Shown: piece after piece, positions 35,230 through 44,932 of the stretch
How the letters are laid out: each line of letters opens with the position of its first letter
How positions within the stretch are numbered: the stretch's first letter is position 1
The notes under the pieces: model-generated
Seen by the model: the letters and a program-made list of their open reading frames with translations, nothing else
Told to the model about the DNA's origin: nothing
The model's database searches: none
Program-made: the position numbers and the translations under genes
Source of the DNA: Mycobacterium sp. E787
GTDB lineage: Bacteria; Actinomycetota; Actinomycetes; Mycobacteriales; Mycobacteriaceae
Assembly: GCF_001668725.1 (NCBI RefSeq)
Contig: NZ_LZKL01000111.1
Span: 62,001-126,000, forward strand
DNA length: 64,000 nt
Reading direction: 5' to 3'

Positions 35230-36219
35230 ATGTCTGGACCCGGCGCCCCGATGCGGATCGGCCTGCTCGGGGCAGCGCGCCTCGCATCGTCGGCGGTCAT
35301 CAAGCCGGCCAAGGAAAACGACGAAGTCGTGGTGGCGGCGGTCGCCGCTCGCGATGTGTCGCATGCTCAAGCCTTTGCCGCAGAACACGGTATCGGCCGG
35401 GTGCACGAAAGCTATGAGGCGCTGCTCGACGACCCCGACCTGGATGCGGTCTACAACCCGCTGCCGACCAGCTTGCACGGCAGGTGGACCCGGGCTGCGC
35501 TTGATGCGGGCAAGCACGTGCTATGCGAAAAGCCGTTGACCGCCAATGCCGATGAGGCCCGCGAGATCGCCGAATTGGCCGCCAAGGCAGACCGGGTGGT
35601 AATGGAGGCGTTTCATTACCGCTATCACCCGTTTGCTTCGCGCGTCGAGGAAATCATTGCTTCGGGGGAACTCGGCGAGCTGCGGCGGGTAGAGGTGGAC
35701 TGGTGTTACTGGATGCCGAAATTCTCCGCCAACCGCTACAACTACTCCCTTGGCGGTGGTGCGCTAATGGACCTGGGCTGCTATGCGGTCGATATGGCGC
35801 GCACGTTCGGCGGTTCGACCCCGGAAGTCGTTTCGGCACGGGCGAAACTGCGTAGTCCCGAGGTGGACCGGGTCATGACGGCGGATTTGCGGTTCGCGGG
35901 CGGCCACACCGGCCGGATTCACTGCTCGATGTGGTCGACCGATCTCCCGCGGTTCACCGCCAGGCTCGTTGGCGATCGCGGCAAGCTGCGGCTGCATCCG
36001 CTGATGCCATTCCAGCGGTTCTCCGTCCGCTCGGCCAACGGCAAGCGTGTAGAGCAGTTCCCGGCCCGCGCCACCTATGCCTATCAACTGGAGGCTTTCG
36101 CCGCGGCCGTCCTGCGCGGGGAACCGGTGAAGACGGGCCCGCAAGACGCGGTCGAGAACATGACCGTGATCGATGCGATGTATCGCGCTGCGGGCCTTTC
36201 GCCCCGAATGCCGCTCTGA
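35230..36219 (+). CDS. Gfo/Idh/MocA-family sugar oxidoreductase 3
   Basis: This 329-residue protein starts at the ATG at 35230; a GTG 21 codons upstream is open but unlikely. It has Rossmann motif I-G-L-L-G-A-A-R near the N-terminus, C-E-K-P-L-T near residue 98, Y-R-Y-H-P-F and G-G-A-L-M-D-L-G-C-Y-A-V-D. Central DNA is nearly identical to the copy at 19869. It converges with GMC 3 (about 70 bases between stops), so again a Gfo/Idh gene sits beside a GMC gene. Confidence 0.85.
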   Translation: MSGPGAPMRIGLLGAARLASSAVIKPAKENDEVVVAAVAARDVSHAQAFAAEHGIGRVHESYEALLDDPDLDAVYNPLPTSLHGRWTRAALDAGKHVLCEKPLTANADEAREIAELAAKADRVVMEAFHYRYHPFASRVEEIIASGELGELRRVEVDWCYWMPKFSANRYNYSLGGGALMDLGCYAVDMARTFGGSTPEVVSARAKLRSPEVDRVMTADLRFAGGHTGRIHCSMWSTDLPRFTARLVGDRGKLRLHPLMPFQRFSVRSANGKRVEQFPARATYAYQLEAFAAAVLRGEPVKTGPQDAVENMTVIDAMYRAAGLSPRMPL

Positions 36220-36291
36220 ACGGAATCCTTTCGCGCCGTTGGTATCCGGACGATCAGCGGGGCGCCACATCCGCGGAGCGGATCGGTCGGG

Positions 36292-37932
36292 TCACGCGGC
36301 GAAATGGGCGTCGTTGACATGCGCGGCTACCCGCAGGGCGTTTGCAGCGACGGTCAAGCTGGGGTTTAAACCTGCGCTGGACGGGAAGAACGAGGCGTCC
36401 ACCACATAGAGGTTGTCAACTTCGTGGGCCCGGTTGTGCGGGTCCAGCACACTGGTTTTGGGATCTGTACCAAAGCGGCATGTGCCGCAGACATGGCCAA
36501 GGTTCACGTTTTCTTCGCCGCTGCCGAGGCCGATCTGCCGAAACGGCTTCAACACGTCTTTCAGCTCCGACAAGAATGCCGCGTGGCGCTCGATCTCGCT
36601 CGCGTGTAGTCGATACTCAAGCCGCAGCCGCTGGCGACCGTCCGATTTGGGCCGATCGGAGGGCAGGACGCGGTTATCCAGGTAGGGCAGATCTTCCATG
36701 ATCGCGACGAGCACCAATCCGCCCGTGAAAAACCGCTCGTAGACCCGCCGCACCGCGGGGCTCATCAATCGCATGGCCTTCCCCTGCCAGTTGGGGCGGT
36801 GCGTCACCATCTCCATGGGCGGTATCGCACCGAATGACTGCACGGTGCCGTATTTCTGGCCGTTCCAGAAATAAAAGTCGTTGAGCCCGATCTCCTTATT
36901 CTCTGCGGTGATCTTGCTGCCGGGTTGCGGCCAGATCTGGATTGGGTCAGCCAGATGGCGCATCAGGTTGCGTCCCACGAGGTCTGAGCCGTTGGCTAAT
37001 CCACGTGGCCAATCGCCAGAGCGGGAATTGAGCAACAGCACCGGGGTGACCAGCGCCCCGGCGGCCAGCACCACCACCTTGGCCTTGAGGGCCAGCGTGC
37101 CGGAGCGATGCTGACAGATCACTTGCCGGACCTGGGTGCAGTCGGCGTCCAGGCGCACGACCCGGCATTCGGTCAGCAGGTGGGCGCCGTGTTCGGCGAC
37201 GGCGGGGAGCACGCCGTTGCGGGCGGCGTCGTGTTTGCACGACTGCGGGCACAGGTAGCTCTGGCAGGTGGTACAACCGTCGGTGTAATCGCAGGCCATC
37301 GGCAGGTGGTAGGGATGCAGTCCGCGGCTTGAGAAATAGTCGACGAGCGGCTGGTTATCGACCGAGAACGGCGGTGCCGGGGGCAGGCCCACTTCGGCGG
37401 CCTCCGGGCGCATGGGGTCGGGCTGGCCGCGGACTCCCAGCAGCTTTTCGGCCTGCGCGTACCAGGGGCTCATCTGCTCGTAGGTAAGCGGCCAGGCCTC
37501 GGGCACGGTGGACTCGCCGGGGTCGCGGAAGTTTTGCCGCGGGGTGAAGTCGCCGGCGAAAAAGCGCTCGCAGACCATCCCGTACAGGGCCGAGGACCCC
37601 CCCGTTCCGCTGCCCATGAACGGCACAAACCGCTTCGAGCGCCGCCCGCTGACGTCTTCGATCTCGTCGGTCGAGCGTCCGGCCCGCGCCAGGGCATCGT
37701 AGTAGGCCTGAGGGGACCCGGCGGTCCACGGCTCGGCAAGTTCGGGGATCGCGGAGCGGATCGTTCCGGGCGTACCGGGAAGTGTCGAGCGCCCTTTTTC
37801 CACGAACAGCACCCGGCGGCCGAAGCGGGCCAGCTGGTAGCCCAGCATCCCACCGCCCATGCCGGTGCCCACGACGATGACGTCCCACACCAAGCGTTCG
37901 ATGTCGCGTGCATTCAGTTCGCCGTCCGGCAA
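36292..37932 (-). CDS. GMC-family FAD oxidoreductase 3 with cysteine motif
   Basis: This 546-residue protein has the same length as GMC 1. The TTG start follows a GGAG element. FAD motif G-T-G-M-G-G-G, the five-cysteine motif (C-D-Y-T-D-G-C-T-T-C ... C-P-Q-S-C) and the C-terminal catalytic segments G-H-V-C-G-T-C-R-F-G and G-L-N-P-S-L-T are conserved. Its upstream region carries the same TACGAT-56-base arrangement as the other copies. Likely a sugar-hydroxyl dehydrogenase acting in glycolipid tailoring. Confidence 0.86.
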   Translation of the reverse strand: MPDGELNARDIERLVWDVIVVGTGMGGGMLGYQLARFGRRVLFVEKGRSTLPGTPGTIRSAIPELAEPWTAGSPQAYYDALARAGRSTDEIEDVSGRRSKRFVPFMGSGTGGSSALYGMVCERFFAGDFTPRQNFRDPGESTVPEAWPLTYEQMSPWYAQAEKLLGVRGQPDPMRPEAAEVGLPPAPPFSVDNQPLVDYFSSRGLHPYHLPMACDYTDGCTTCQSYLCPQSCKHDAARNGVLPAVAEHGAHLLTECRVVRLDADCTQVRQVICQHRSGTLALKAKVVVLAAGALVTPVLLLNSRSGDWPRGLANGSDLVGRNLMRHLADPIQIWPQPGSKITAENKEIGLNDFYFWNGQKYGTVQSFGAIPPMEMVTHRPNWQGKAMRLMSPAVRRVYERFFTGGLVLVAIMEDLPYLDNRVLPSDRPKSDGRQRLRLEYRLHASEIERHAAFLSELKDVLKPFRQIGLGSGEENVNLGHVCGTCRFGTDPKTSVLDPHNRAHEVDNLYVVDASFFPSSAGLNPSLTVAANALRVAAHVNDAHFAA

Positions 37933-37987
37933 TCAAGCTCCTCAGCGGATGATCGGCCAAAGCTTGGCCTGGTCTGAGCGAATCGGG

Positions 37988-37993
37988 ATCGTA
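37988..37993 (-). promoter_or_regulatory. Putative -10 element (TACGAT) of GMC 3
   Basis: The block GGGTGATACGATCCCGATTC on the minus strand matches that of GMC 1. Its TACGAT lies exactly 56 bases before the TTG start. Confidence 0.55.
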
Positions 37994-38036
37994 TCACCCG
38001 CCGTCAGCAACGGCCCACCGTCGTTCCCTGCGCGCG

Positions 38037-40208
38037 TCAACCGTGGGCGAGCGCCCGGCCGGCTAGCAGCCCGATGACCGGCGCCAAGAGTCGGGAGTAT
38101 TCGAGCGTCAGATGATTCGAGTCAAGGTAGACGAGCGCGTTGCCGACGATGACGGGACAGCGGGCAGTGGTGCAGAACAGCTCGGTGAGGTCGGCGTAGT
38201 GTCCGCCGCCGGCCGTGGTGGCAACGTTCTCAGCGGCAGTGCCGGACTGGCTGACCGCGCTCGACCGTGGCGGGGCACACGCTGTTGCGTCATCGAGGTG
38301 GCGCGACAGGCAAAACGGCACCACTGAGTGCGGATCCGGGATCGGCCCGAGCACCAGCACTTGCGCGCCCGTGCCCCGCAGCTCGTGTACCAGGCGGGTC
38401 AGGCTAAGGATCCATGCAGGGTCGTAAGGAGCGAAACTTTGGGCGTCGTAGACGCGGCGAATGCTCAGCACCACGAGTCGCGGATGTTGGGCCTGGAGCC
38501 GGATCACGATCTGACGGCGCCATTGCTCGCACTCGGTGTATTCGCGGCGAAGCAGGGGGCTGAAGATGGGTAAATCCAGCACGGGGCAATACCCCTTGGT
38601 CAGCATTTCCAGCCGCCAGTGTCGCTGCGTGCTGATCCGCTGAAACGCCGCGCTCCACATCGCGGCATGCGAATCGCCGATCACAGCCACTGTCGTCGTC
38701 GAGGCGGCGTCGCCCATCGCACAGTCGGGTTGTGCGACTTGGAAAAGATTGAGCGCGCAGCTCTTGCGTCCCATGACCTTCTCTTCGGCTGCCGCGTCGG
38801 CAAGGGGCGGGGCGAGGTTTGACGGTACGGCCTTTACGTCCGCCGATGCGGCTACCGCCGTCTGCACCTGGGCGAACGCCTGCTTCACCGCCACGTCGTA
38901 GGCGTCAATATCGGTCCCCGCGGCCACCGCATTGACATTTAGTGTTGGAGCCGCGGTGCCGCGCCCGACCGGCGGGGGCGTAAACACCAGCAGTGCTGCG
39001 CTGACACAAAGCACGACCGCCGTGGCGGCCCCGCCGAGTGCGAGACTTCGCATTGCCGAGCGGCGCACGGAAGGGGCAAAACGCAGCGGGTTCTCAATAA
39101 ATCGCAGTGTGAGAACGGCTAACCCGACTGAGACGGCGACCGCCGCCAGCCTATCGGCCAGCCCCAGTGGGTGGCCCAGTAACGCCGGTGCGAGCACCAG
39201 CACCGGCCAGTGCCACAGATACCAGGAATAAGAAATGCGCCCGACCGCCCGTATCGGTGGTGACGCCAGCACACGCCCACCCCCCTGAGCAGGGGTGCCA
39301 CAGCCCGCGCCGATCAGAAGTGCCGCGCCGAGCACGGGCAGCAGCGCAGCGGTACCCGGATAAGGCGTTTTTGCGCTCAATCGAGTGCATGCCAGCAGGA
39401 TCACCCCAAGACCCGCCCATCCCGCGATCCCGGGCAATGGCGCGGGAAGCCGGCGCCATTGGGCGGCCGAAACGGCCACCAAACCGCCCACGGCCAACTG
39501 CCATGCCCGGGTGGGCATGAGGAAGAAGGCAGCCGGAGGCCACATGCGAGTGAGCGCCAGCGATACCGCAAACGACGCCGCCGCGACCACGACGAGGATC
39601 ACAAGATACGGCCCCACCGCCGACCGGGCCTGGGCGGCGTTAGTGCGCCGACGCGCGAGCCTGACAAACCAAGCGGTCCCGATGATCAACGCCGGCCACA
39701 CAAGATAGAACTGCTCTTCGACGCCCAAAGACCAGTAATGCTGGAACGGGGAAGGCGTCGCTTCGCTGGAGAAGTAATCGGTGTTCTGCGCGACGAACCA
39801 CATATTGCCCACGTAAACCGCGCTGGCTATGCCGTCATAAGTGACGGTACGCAGCTGCAGCGGGGATAGCAGGACTGCCGAGGCGATCAATGTGACCACG
39901 CCTACCGTGGCCGATGCCGGTAGCAATCGGCGGGCCCGCGCCCCGTAGAAGCTGCGCAGTCCGACCGTGCCGGTGGCGCTTACCTCCCGCCAGAGCATCC
40001 CCGTAATCAAGAAGCCCGAGATCACGAAGAACACGTCGACTCCGACGAACCCGCCACCCACCCCCGGCACGTCAGCATGAAACAAAACAACGGCCACCAC
40101 CGCAACGGCGCGCAACCCCTCGATATCGGGCCGAAAAGACTTTGGCCCAAAGAGCGGATGCCGCTGTCCCGCGGTTGGGTCGACCCTATCGGCCTGGCGC
40201 ACGGTCAC
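38037..40208 (-). CDS. OafA-like membrane acyltransferase 1 with SGNH domain
   Basis: This 723-residue protein starts (GTG) with a short tail and then R-P-D-I-E-G-L-R-A-V-A-V, V-L-F-H (catalytic His) and G-V-D-V-F-F-V-I-S-G-F-L-I-T, the hallmark of acyltransferase-3 proteins. About ten membrane segments extend to residue 400. The C-terminal third is a periplasmic SGNH domain with I-G-D-S-H near 510 and D-S-N-H near 696-699. Such two-domain proteins O-acetylate or O-acylate surface sugars; Atf1 of GPL loci is of this kind. It is the first of four paralogues here. Confidence 0.88.
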   Translation of the reverse strand: MTVRQADRVDPTAGQRHPLFGPKSFRPDIEGLRAVAVVAVVLFHADVPGVGGGFVGVDVFFVISGFLITGMLWREVSATGTVGLRSFYGARARRLLPASATVGVVTLIASAVLLSPLQLRTVTYDGIASAVYVGNMWFVAQNTDYFSSEATPSPFQHYWSLGVEEQFYLVWPALIIGTAWFVRLARRRTNAAQARSAVGPYLVILVVVAAASFAVSLALTRMWPPAAFFLMPTRAWQLAVGGLVAVSAAQWRRLPAPLPGIAGWAGLGVILLACTRLSAKTPYPGTAALLPVLGAALLIGAGCGTPAQGGGRVLASPPIRAVGRISYSWYLWHWPVLVLAPALLGHPLGLADRLAAVAVSVGLAVLTLRFIENPLRFAPSVRRSAMRSLALGGAATAVVLCVSAALLVFTPPPVGRGTAAPTLNVNAVAAGTDIDAYDVAVKQAFAQVQTAVAASADVKAVPSNLAPPLADAAAEEKVMGRKSCALNLFQVAQPDCAMGDAASTTTVAVIGDSHAAMWSAAFQRISTQRHWRLEMLTKGYCPVLDLPIFSPLLRREYTECEQWRRQIVIRLQAQHPRLVVLSIRRVYDAQSFAPYDPAWILSLTRLVHELRGTGAQVLVLGPIPDPHSVVPFCLSRHLDDATACAPPRSSAVSQSGTAAENVATTAGGGHYADLTELFCTTARCPVIVGNALVYLDSNHLTLEYSRLLAPVIGLLAGRALAHG

Positions 40209-40243
40209 CTAACTGGTAAGAGGACGCGGTATGCACCCGCGGC

Positions 40244-40263
40244 ATCATCGCACACGCGTCTAA
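40244..40263 (-). promoter_or_regulatory. Putative promoter block of acyltransferase 1
   Basis: The minus strand reads TTAGACGCGTGTGCGATGAT, with GATGAT as -10, ending 36 bases before the GTG start. It matches the blocks before acyltransferases 2 and 4 at most positions. Confidence 0.45.
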
Positions 40264-40462
40264 TTGCGTCCGCGCCGCGCTACCGGCTGCATGACAGCAA
40301 GCCCCTCGACGAATGACCGACGATCCGAGCAAGGTCGCCAACCTTGCCGATCTCGGGTCTATTGCACGAGTGTTGGATTAGAGTGCTGGGTTGGTTAGCC
40401 TGAGGCCGGGAGGGCCCATATCTCACAAAACGCCACGGGGGACTGGAGGGCTAGGTTCCGCG

Positions 40463-41845
40463 ATGGCTGAAGGCGTGTTCGGGCGCAGCGACGCTGAGAT
40501 CGACCTCTTGGTGCGCGGCATGCGGTCCGGGATCGCAGTGGTGGGTTTCGGCTACATCGGCACGGTGATCGGTGCCGTGCTGGCCGATCGCGGCTGGCCC
40601 GTGACGGGGATCGACGTCCGACCGAGCGTCGTCGACGAGATTAACTTGGGCAAGACGACCGTGCCCGAGCCGGGACTGGGCGAACTCGTCGCCAACGCCG
40701 CGCGAGTCGGTCGGCTGCGCGCCACGACCGATTTCGGGGCCCTCGCCGACAACGACTTCATCATCGTGACCGTCGGTACGCCGCTTGGCCCGGACTTCGA
40801 GCCCATCGTCGACGACATCAAGGCCGCGGCGCGGGCCGTGGGCGAGCACCTGCACGCCGGGCACCTCGTCATCCTCAAGAGCACGGTCCCGCCCGACACC
40901 ACCGAAAAGCTCGTCCGGCCGATCCTGGAAGAGACCTCAGGCCTGCGGGCAGGGGTCGACTTCGGGTTGGCGTTCTGCCCCGAGCGGCTCGCCGAGGGTC
41001 AAGCCATCCACGAGCTGACGTCGATCCCGGTGGTGGTCGGTGCCGTCGAGGAGCGCAGCGCCCGCGCCTGCTCCACACTGTGGCGGCACGCCCTGGGAGT
41101 GGACTCCGTCGTCGTCAATGATCCGCGGACCGCCGAGATGGTCAAGCTCGCGGACAACCTCTGGGTCGACCTCAACGTCGCGCTGGCGAACGAGTTGGCC
41201 AAGGTGTGCGATCGGCTCGGGATGGACGCCCTGCAAGTCATCGAGGCGGCCAACACGATGCCGAAGGGCGGCCGGGATGCCAACATCTTGCGGCCGAGCA
41301 TGGGTGTGGGCGGCTACTGCCTGACGAAGGATCCGTGGTTCGTCAATCACCTGGGACAATCCGTGGGGCTGGAGCTGTCGATTCCGCGGACCTCGAGGAC
41401 GGTCAACGACACGATGCCGGCCTACACCTACGGGCTGCTCACGCAGCTGCTGGCCGAGCAGGGCAAGACGATCGAGACCAGCAAGATCGCGGTGCTGGGC
41501 ATCGCGTTCAAGAACAACACCGGCGACTGTCGGCTGACGCCGACGAAGTATGTCGTCGCCCTGCTCGAGGAATCCGGCTGCCAGCTCACGGTGCACGATC
41601 CGTGGGTGCCGGACGAAGAGGCCCACACGGTGACCAAGGTCCCGCTGACCCCGGACATCGAGTCCGCGGTCAAGGACGCCGACGCCCTGGTGGTCCTGGC
41701 GGGCCACCGCGAATTTCACCAGATCCCGCTGGCGCGGCTCGCGGACCTGGCAGCACCCGGTTCCGTGTTCCTCGACGGACGCAACAGCTTCGACCCCGCG
41801 GCGGTGCGCGCCGCCGGCTTCGTCTACAAAGGGATCGGCCGCTAG
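40463..41845 (+). CDS. UDP-sugar dehydrogenase (UDP-Glc/UDP-HexNAc type)
   Basis: This 460-residue protein starts at the ATG at 40463, with a GGAGGG 12 bases upstream (the frame is open to 40391). It has the N-terminal Rossmann motif V-V-G-F-G-Y-I-G, the central dimerisation domain and the catalytic-cysteine motif G-V-G-G-Y-C-L-T-K-D near residue 285. It makes a UDP-uronic acid by two-step NAD+ oxidation of a UDP-sugar. The G-x-G-G-x-C-L context leans toward the WecC/TviB branch, so UDP-Glc versus UDP-HexNAc is open. Followed 48 bases later by a decarboxylase/epimerase-like gene, suggesting a linked pathway. Confidence 0.85.
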   Translation: MAEGVFGRSDAEIDLLVRGMRSGIAVVGFGYIGTVIGAVLADRGWPVTGIDVRPSVVDEINLGKTTVPEPGLGELVANAARVGRLRATTDFGALADNDFIIVTVGTPLGPDFEPIVDDIKAAARAVGEHLHAGHLVILKSTVPPDTTEKLVRPILEETSGLRAGVDFGLAFCPERLAEGQAIHELTSIPVVVGAVEERSARACSTLWRHALGVDSVVVNDPRTAEMVKLADNLWVDLNVALANELAKVCDRLGMDALQVIEAANTMPKGGRDANILRPSMGVGGYCLTKDPWFVNHLGQSVGLELSIPRTSRTVNDTMPAYTYGLLTQLLAEQGKTIETSKIAVLGIAFKNNTGDCRLTPTKYVVALLEESGCQLTVHDPWVPDEEAHTVTKVPLTPDIESAVKDADALVVLAGHREFHQIPLARLADLAAPGSVFLDGRNSFDPAAVRAAGFVYKGIGR

Positions 41846-41893
41846 CCGCTAGGCAGTGGAGCGCAAACTGTACGCAGAAACGAAAGAGCGAAT

Positions 41894-42895
41894 ATGTCCA
41901 ATGTCGTCGTGACCGGCGGCTACGGCTTCATCGGATCACACCTGGTCTCCGCCCTGCTGAACCGCGGCGACACGGTGACCGTGTTCGACTTCGCGAAGAA
42001 CACCCGTGACACCAGCATCGACTTCGACCGGCACGCCAACTTCCGGTTCGTGCAGGGCGACGTGACCGATATCGGTGCGCTCGAACGGGCGCTGACGCCC
42101 GACGTCGACACGGTCTTCCACCTGGCCGCGGTCGTCGGCGTGAAGAACTACCTCAACGATCCGCTGCGGGTGCTCGACGTCAATGTGACCGGCACCCGCA
42201 ACGTGCTGGAGCTCAGCCAACGGCACGGAATCCGCGTGCTGTTCGCCAGCACCTCAGAGGTGTTCGGGAAAAACCCCAACCCGCCGTTCGCCGAGGACGA
42301 CGACCGCGTCCTCGGGTCGACGAAGACCGCGCGGTGGAGCTACAGCACCAGCAAGGCAATGGCCGAGCACCTCGTTTTCGCGATGCACACGGCCTACGGG
42401 CTACCGGTGACGGTGGTGCGCTACTTCAACGTCTACGGCCCGCGGCAAAGCCCGATCTTCGTCGTTTCGCAGAGCATCCACCGCATCCTCAGTGGCCTCC
42501 CGCCGTTGTTGTATGACTCGGGTGACCAGACCCGCTGCTTCACCTACGTCGATGACGCCATCGCCGGCACCTTGCTCGCGGCCGACAGCGACGCGGCGAT
42601 CGGCGAGGCCTTCAACGTCGGCAGCATGACCGAGACGACCATCGGGGAGGCCGTCGATCTGGCGATCAAGATCGCAAATGTCGACTCCGTATCCAGCGTC
42701 GAACACGTCGACACCGCGGCGCGCTACGGCGCTCGCTATGAGGACATCCCTCGTCGCATCCCGGACTCGACCAAAGCCCAACGCGAGCTGGGCTGGCGCC
42801 TCGAGGTCGACGTCGAGGAAGGGATCCGGCGCACCATCGAGTGGGCGCGGGCCAACCCGTGGTACCTCAAGGCACCCGCGGGGGATCAGCCGTAA
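41894..42895 (+). CDS. NAD-dependent UDP-glucuronate decarboxylase/epimerase-like
   Basis: This 333-residue extended SDR has G-G-Y-G-F-I-G at residues 8-14, F-A-S-T-S-E-V-F-G near 118-126 and the Y-S-T-S-K catalytic motif near 150. The preceding T-A-R-W-S-Y context has an arginine where UDP-xylose synthase/ArnA-type decarboxylases have theirs. A-V-V-R-Y-F-N-V-Y-G-P-R-Q type end motifs follow. Together with the upstream dehydrogenase this suggests UDP-uronate conversion to a UDP-pentose (xylose/arabinose type), or C4 epimerisation. Coupled by a 48-base gap. The exact product is an inference. Confidence 0.75.
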   Translation: MSNVVVTGGYGFIGSHLVSALLNRGDTVTVFDFAKNTRDTSIDFDRHANFRFVQGDVTDIGALERALTPDVDTVFHLAAVVGVKNYLNDPLRVLDVNVTGTRNVLELSQRHGIRVLFASTSEVFGKNPNPPFAEDDDRVLGSTKTARWSYSTSKAMAEHLVFAMHTAYGLPVTVVRYFNVYGPRQSPIFVVSQSIHRILSGLPPLLYDSGDQTRCFTYVDDAIAGTLLAADSDAAIGEAFNVGSMTETTIGEAVDLAIKIANVDSVSSVEHVDTAARYGARYEDIPRRIPDSTKAQRELGWRLEVDVEEGIRRTIEWARANPWYLKAPAGDQP

Positions 42896-42955
42896 CACGG
42901 CCGAAGACGCGCGGACGAGGCGCATGAGGGCGCAACGCCCGTATCCGGCTGTGCA

Positions 42956-43804
42956 TCAGTTGCGGATCAAGTACCCGTTGGGCGCCTGCGTCCAGCCGAA
43001 CTTGTTCTCGCGCGCCACGTCGTGCGTGTAGTCGTCTGGGAATTCATGCTCGTAGGCTTCGATTGCCTCATACGGGCCCGGGCCCCATCCAGGAAGGACA
43101 GGGTGTCCGTTCATGTTCGAGTCCTCTACTACGAGGTAGTCGCCGGCGCACAGCAACGGCCGCAGCAGCTTCATCTCGGCCAGCACATGATTCATCGAAT
43201 GGTCGCTGTCGAGGATCGCGAAGACCTTGCCGGGGAACTGGCTTCTCAGGTCCCGGATGCACTCGGCGACAGCGGGGACCGTGGACCGCGATTCGAAGAA
43301 CGTGATATCGGGATCCTGGCGGGCTTTGGGCTCAAGGGGACCGTGGTAGACGTCCACCGAAAGCACCTTGAATGGTCGGCCGATTTGCCTCATGACGTTC
43401 GCGAAAAACAAGGCCGAACCACCGTAATGTGTGCCGAATTCGACTACCAGGGACGGCTTCAACTCAAATAAAATCTCTTGGTAATTCCACATATCGCTGG
43501 CCGACTTCTGGCAGTGGACGCCCATCCAGGTAATCTTATTGAACACTTCAGTGTTGTAATACCACTTATGGTATTCATTAGGTTCCGAGCCCGTCGGCTG
43601 GTAAAAGTAGCGGGCCAGCGGAGGAGCGGCAATTTTCTTCACGAATTCCCATGGCGTTGGCATGGATTCGTAAAGGGCCGCGCCAATTCTCAGGAATGCT
43701 TTCCTGTCGACATAACTGCCTCGTTGCGCCGACTCTCCGCGGCTCAATGCCGGCCCGTTGCTCTCCGGCATCTGCTTAGCATGCTCTTTTCGCTGCCACT
43801 GCAT
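42956..43804 (-). CDS. CmcI/Rmt-type sugar O-methyltransferase
   Basis: This 282-residue protein has the SAM motif V-V-E-F-G-T-H-Y-G-G-S near residue 122, F-A-I-L-D-S-D-H-S near 202 and V-V-E-D-S-N-M-N-G-H near 235. This is the pattern of the cephalosporin-hydroxylase (CmcI) family, to which the rhamnosyl O-methyltransferases of mycobacterial GPL and phenolic glycolipid loci belong. The ATG at 43804 appears leaderless; an in-frame ATG 11 codons later is possible. Likely methylates a sugar (for example rhamnose) of the glycolipid. Confidence 0.85.
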   Translation of the reverse strand: MQWQRKEHAKQMPESNGPALSRGESAQRGSYVDRKAFLRIGAALYESMPTPWEFVKKIAAPPLARYFYQPTGSEPNEYHKWYYNTEVFNKITWMGVHCQKSASDMWNYQEILFELKPSLVVEFGTHYGGSALFFANVMRQIGRPFKVLSVDVYHGPLEPKARQDPDITFFESRSTVPAVAECIRDLRSQFPGKVFAILDSDHSMNHVLAEMKLLRPLLCAGDYLVVEDSNMNGHPVLPGWGPGPYEAIEAYEHEFPDDYTHDVARENKFGWTQAPNGYLIRN

Positions 43805-43810
43805 CGCCGA

Positions 43811-43816
43811 ATGATA
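43811..43816 (-). promoter_or_regulatory. Putative -10 element (TATCAT), leaderless
   Basis: TATCAT on the minus strand ends 6 bases before the ATG of the Rmt-like methyltransferase, which lacks a ribosome binding site. Confidence 0.4.
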
Positions 43817-44006
43817 GCAGCAGATGTTGTCGAGCCCGTGGGCGCGGGCAATCGGGCGGTAGCGCGAAGAATCCCTGGGTATCGGGCGTAAGAAACGGGA
43901 TCAGCATGGGGACCGGTTCGCGCGACCAGGAGCCTGCGGGGCAACGATGACTGCTGACGATAACCAGTGCCTGACGCTCGCTCGCGAGGCGGGCCAGGAG
44001 GCCGGT

Positions 44007-44753
44007 TCACACGTTGGCAAAGCAGTACGTCCGGTAGCTGGTCTCGTTGTTTTGCAACGCGCGGCGGGATTCCGTCCATAACCAAGAGCCGCAAGACGGC
44101 AGAAGGCGGCGCCGACTACTGGACTCAGACAGATATATCTTCTCCACGCCGCGCGCAACCTCCTCATTGATGATCCTTTTGGAAACGAGCCGCAGCGGGG
44201 CGTCGGCTAAGTCCTTCTCCCATTCGGCGATATCTCGATTTTTGCGGACATCGGCGTATAGGAAATAGCCTCCCGGTCGCAATACGCGGGCGACTTCGGC
44301 GAGGAATCGGGGGAGTCGAGCATAGCAGTGCGACGCTTCGATATTGATCACCGCGTCGAACGAATGATCTGTGAATGGCAGCGCCTCGGCGCTGCCGTGC
44401 ACGAAATCCAGGCCGGGCACTTGGTGCTTTTTTCGGCAGAACTCCAGGCCGACGGGGTTTAAGTCCAGCCCTGTGTAGGAGGCGGGGCTCAGGGTGCGCA
44501 TCACGTACGAGGCGCCGCCGCCGTGGCCGCAACTAACCTCCAGCACGCATTTGCCGGTGAGATCCACTTGGGTCGCTGTGCGGTGGTAAAGCTGAATGGA
44601 GTACCGATCGGGCTCATCGGACTCTGCCAACGGCAGGGCCATCGGCGGATCTTCCTCGTAGCCCCAGTTCATGAAAACCCTGTCGTCGTTGCTGAGGAAG
44701 CGGGTATGGAAGGGATACCAGTAGCGGTTGACGATCTGATGCGCCTGCCTCAT
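44007..44753 (-). CDS. Fmt/Rv2952-type class I methyltransferase
   Basis: From the ATG at 44753 the product is 248 residues and begins M-R-Q-A-H-Q-I-V-N-R-Y-W-Y-P-F-H-T-R, like the fatty-acid O-methyltransferase Fmt of GPL loci and the phthiotriol methyltransferase Rv2952. It has the SAM motif V-L-E-V-S-C-G-H-G-G-G near residue 76 and ends S-Y-R-T-Y-C-F. An upstream start at 44801 is open. Fmt methylates the hydroxyl of the GPL lipid chain, so an acyl-chain methylation role is likely here. It sits 180 bases behind acyltransferase 2 on the same strand. Confidence 0.83.
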   Translation of the reverse strand: MRQAHQIVNRYWYPFHTRFLSNDDRVFMNWGYEEDPPMALPLAESDEPDRYSIQLYHRTATQVDLTGKCVLEVSCGHGGGASYVMRTLSPASYTGLDLNPVGLEFCRKKHQVPGLDFVHGSAEALPFTDHSFDAVINIEASHCYARLPRFLAEVARVLRPGGYFLYADVRKNRDIAEWEKDLADAPLRLVSKRIINEEVARGVEKIYLSESSSRRRLLPSCGSWLWTESRRALQNNETSYRTYCFANV

Positions 44754-44932
44754 TGGTGCAGTATGGCACCGTGTCCGGGAACGCGGCGGCAGGTCGCGCA
44801 ACGTCCATGAGGCAAGCCGATCAGAGCTTCAGGTGTCGCGAGGCCTGCGCTTTCGCGGCATTAGTGACGCGTTAGGTGAGCAAATTTTGATCCGATCATT
44901 CTCGGAACCTCGTTGCCAATACCCGCGATCTC

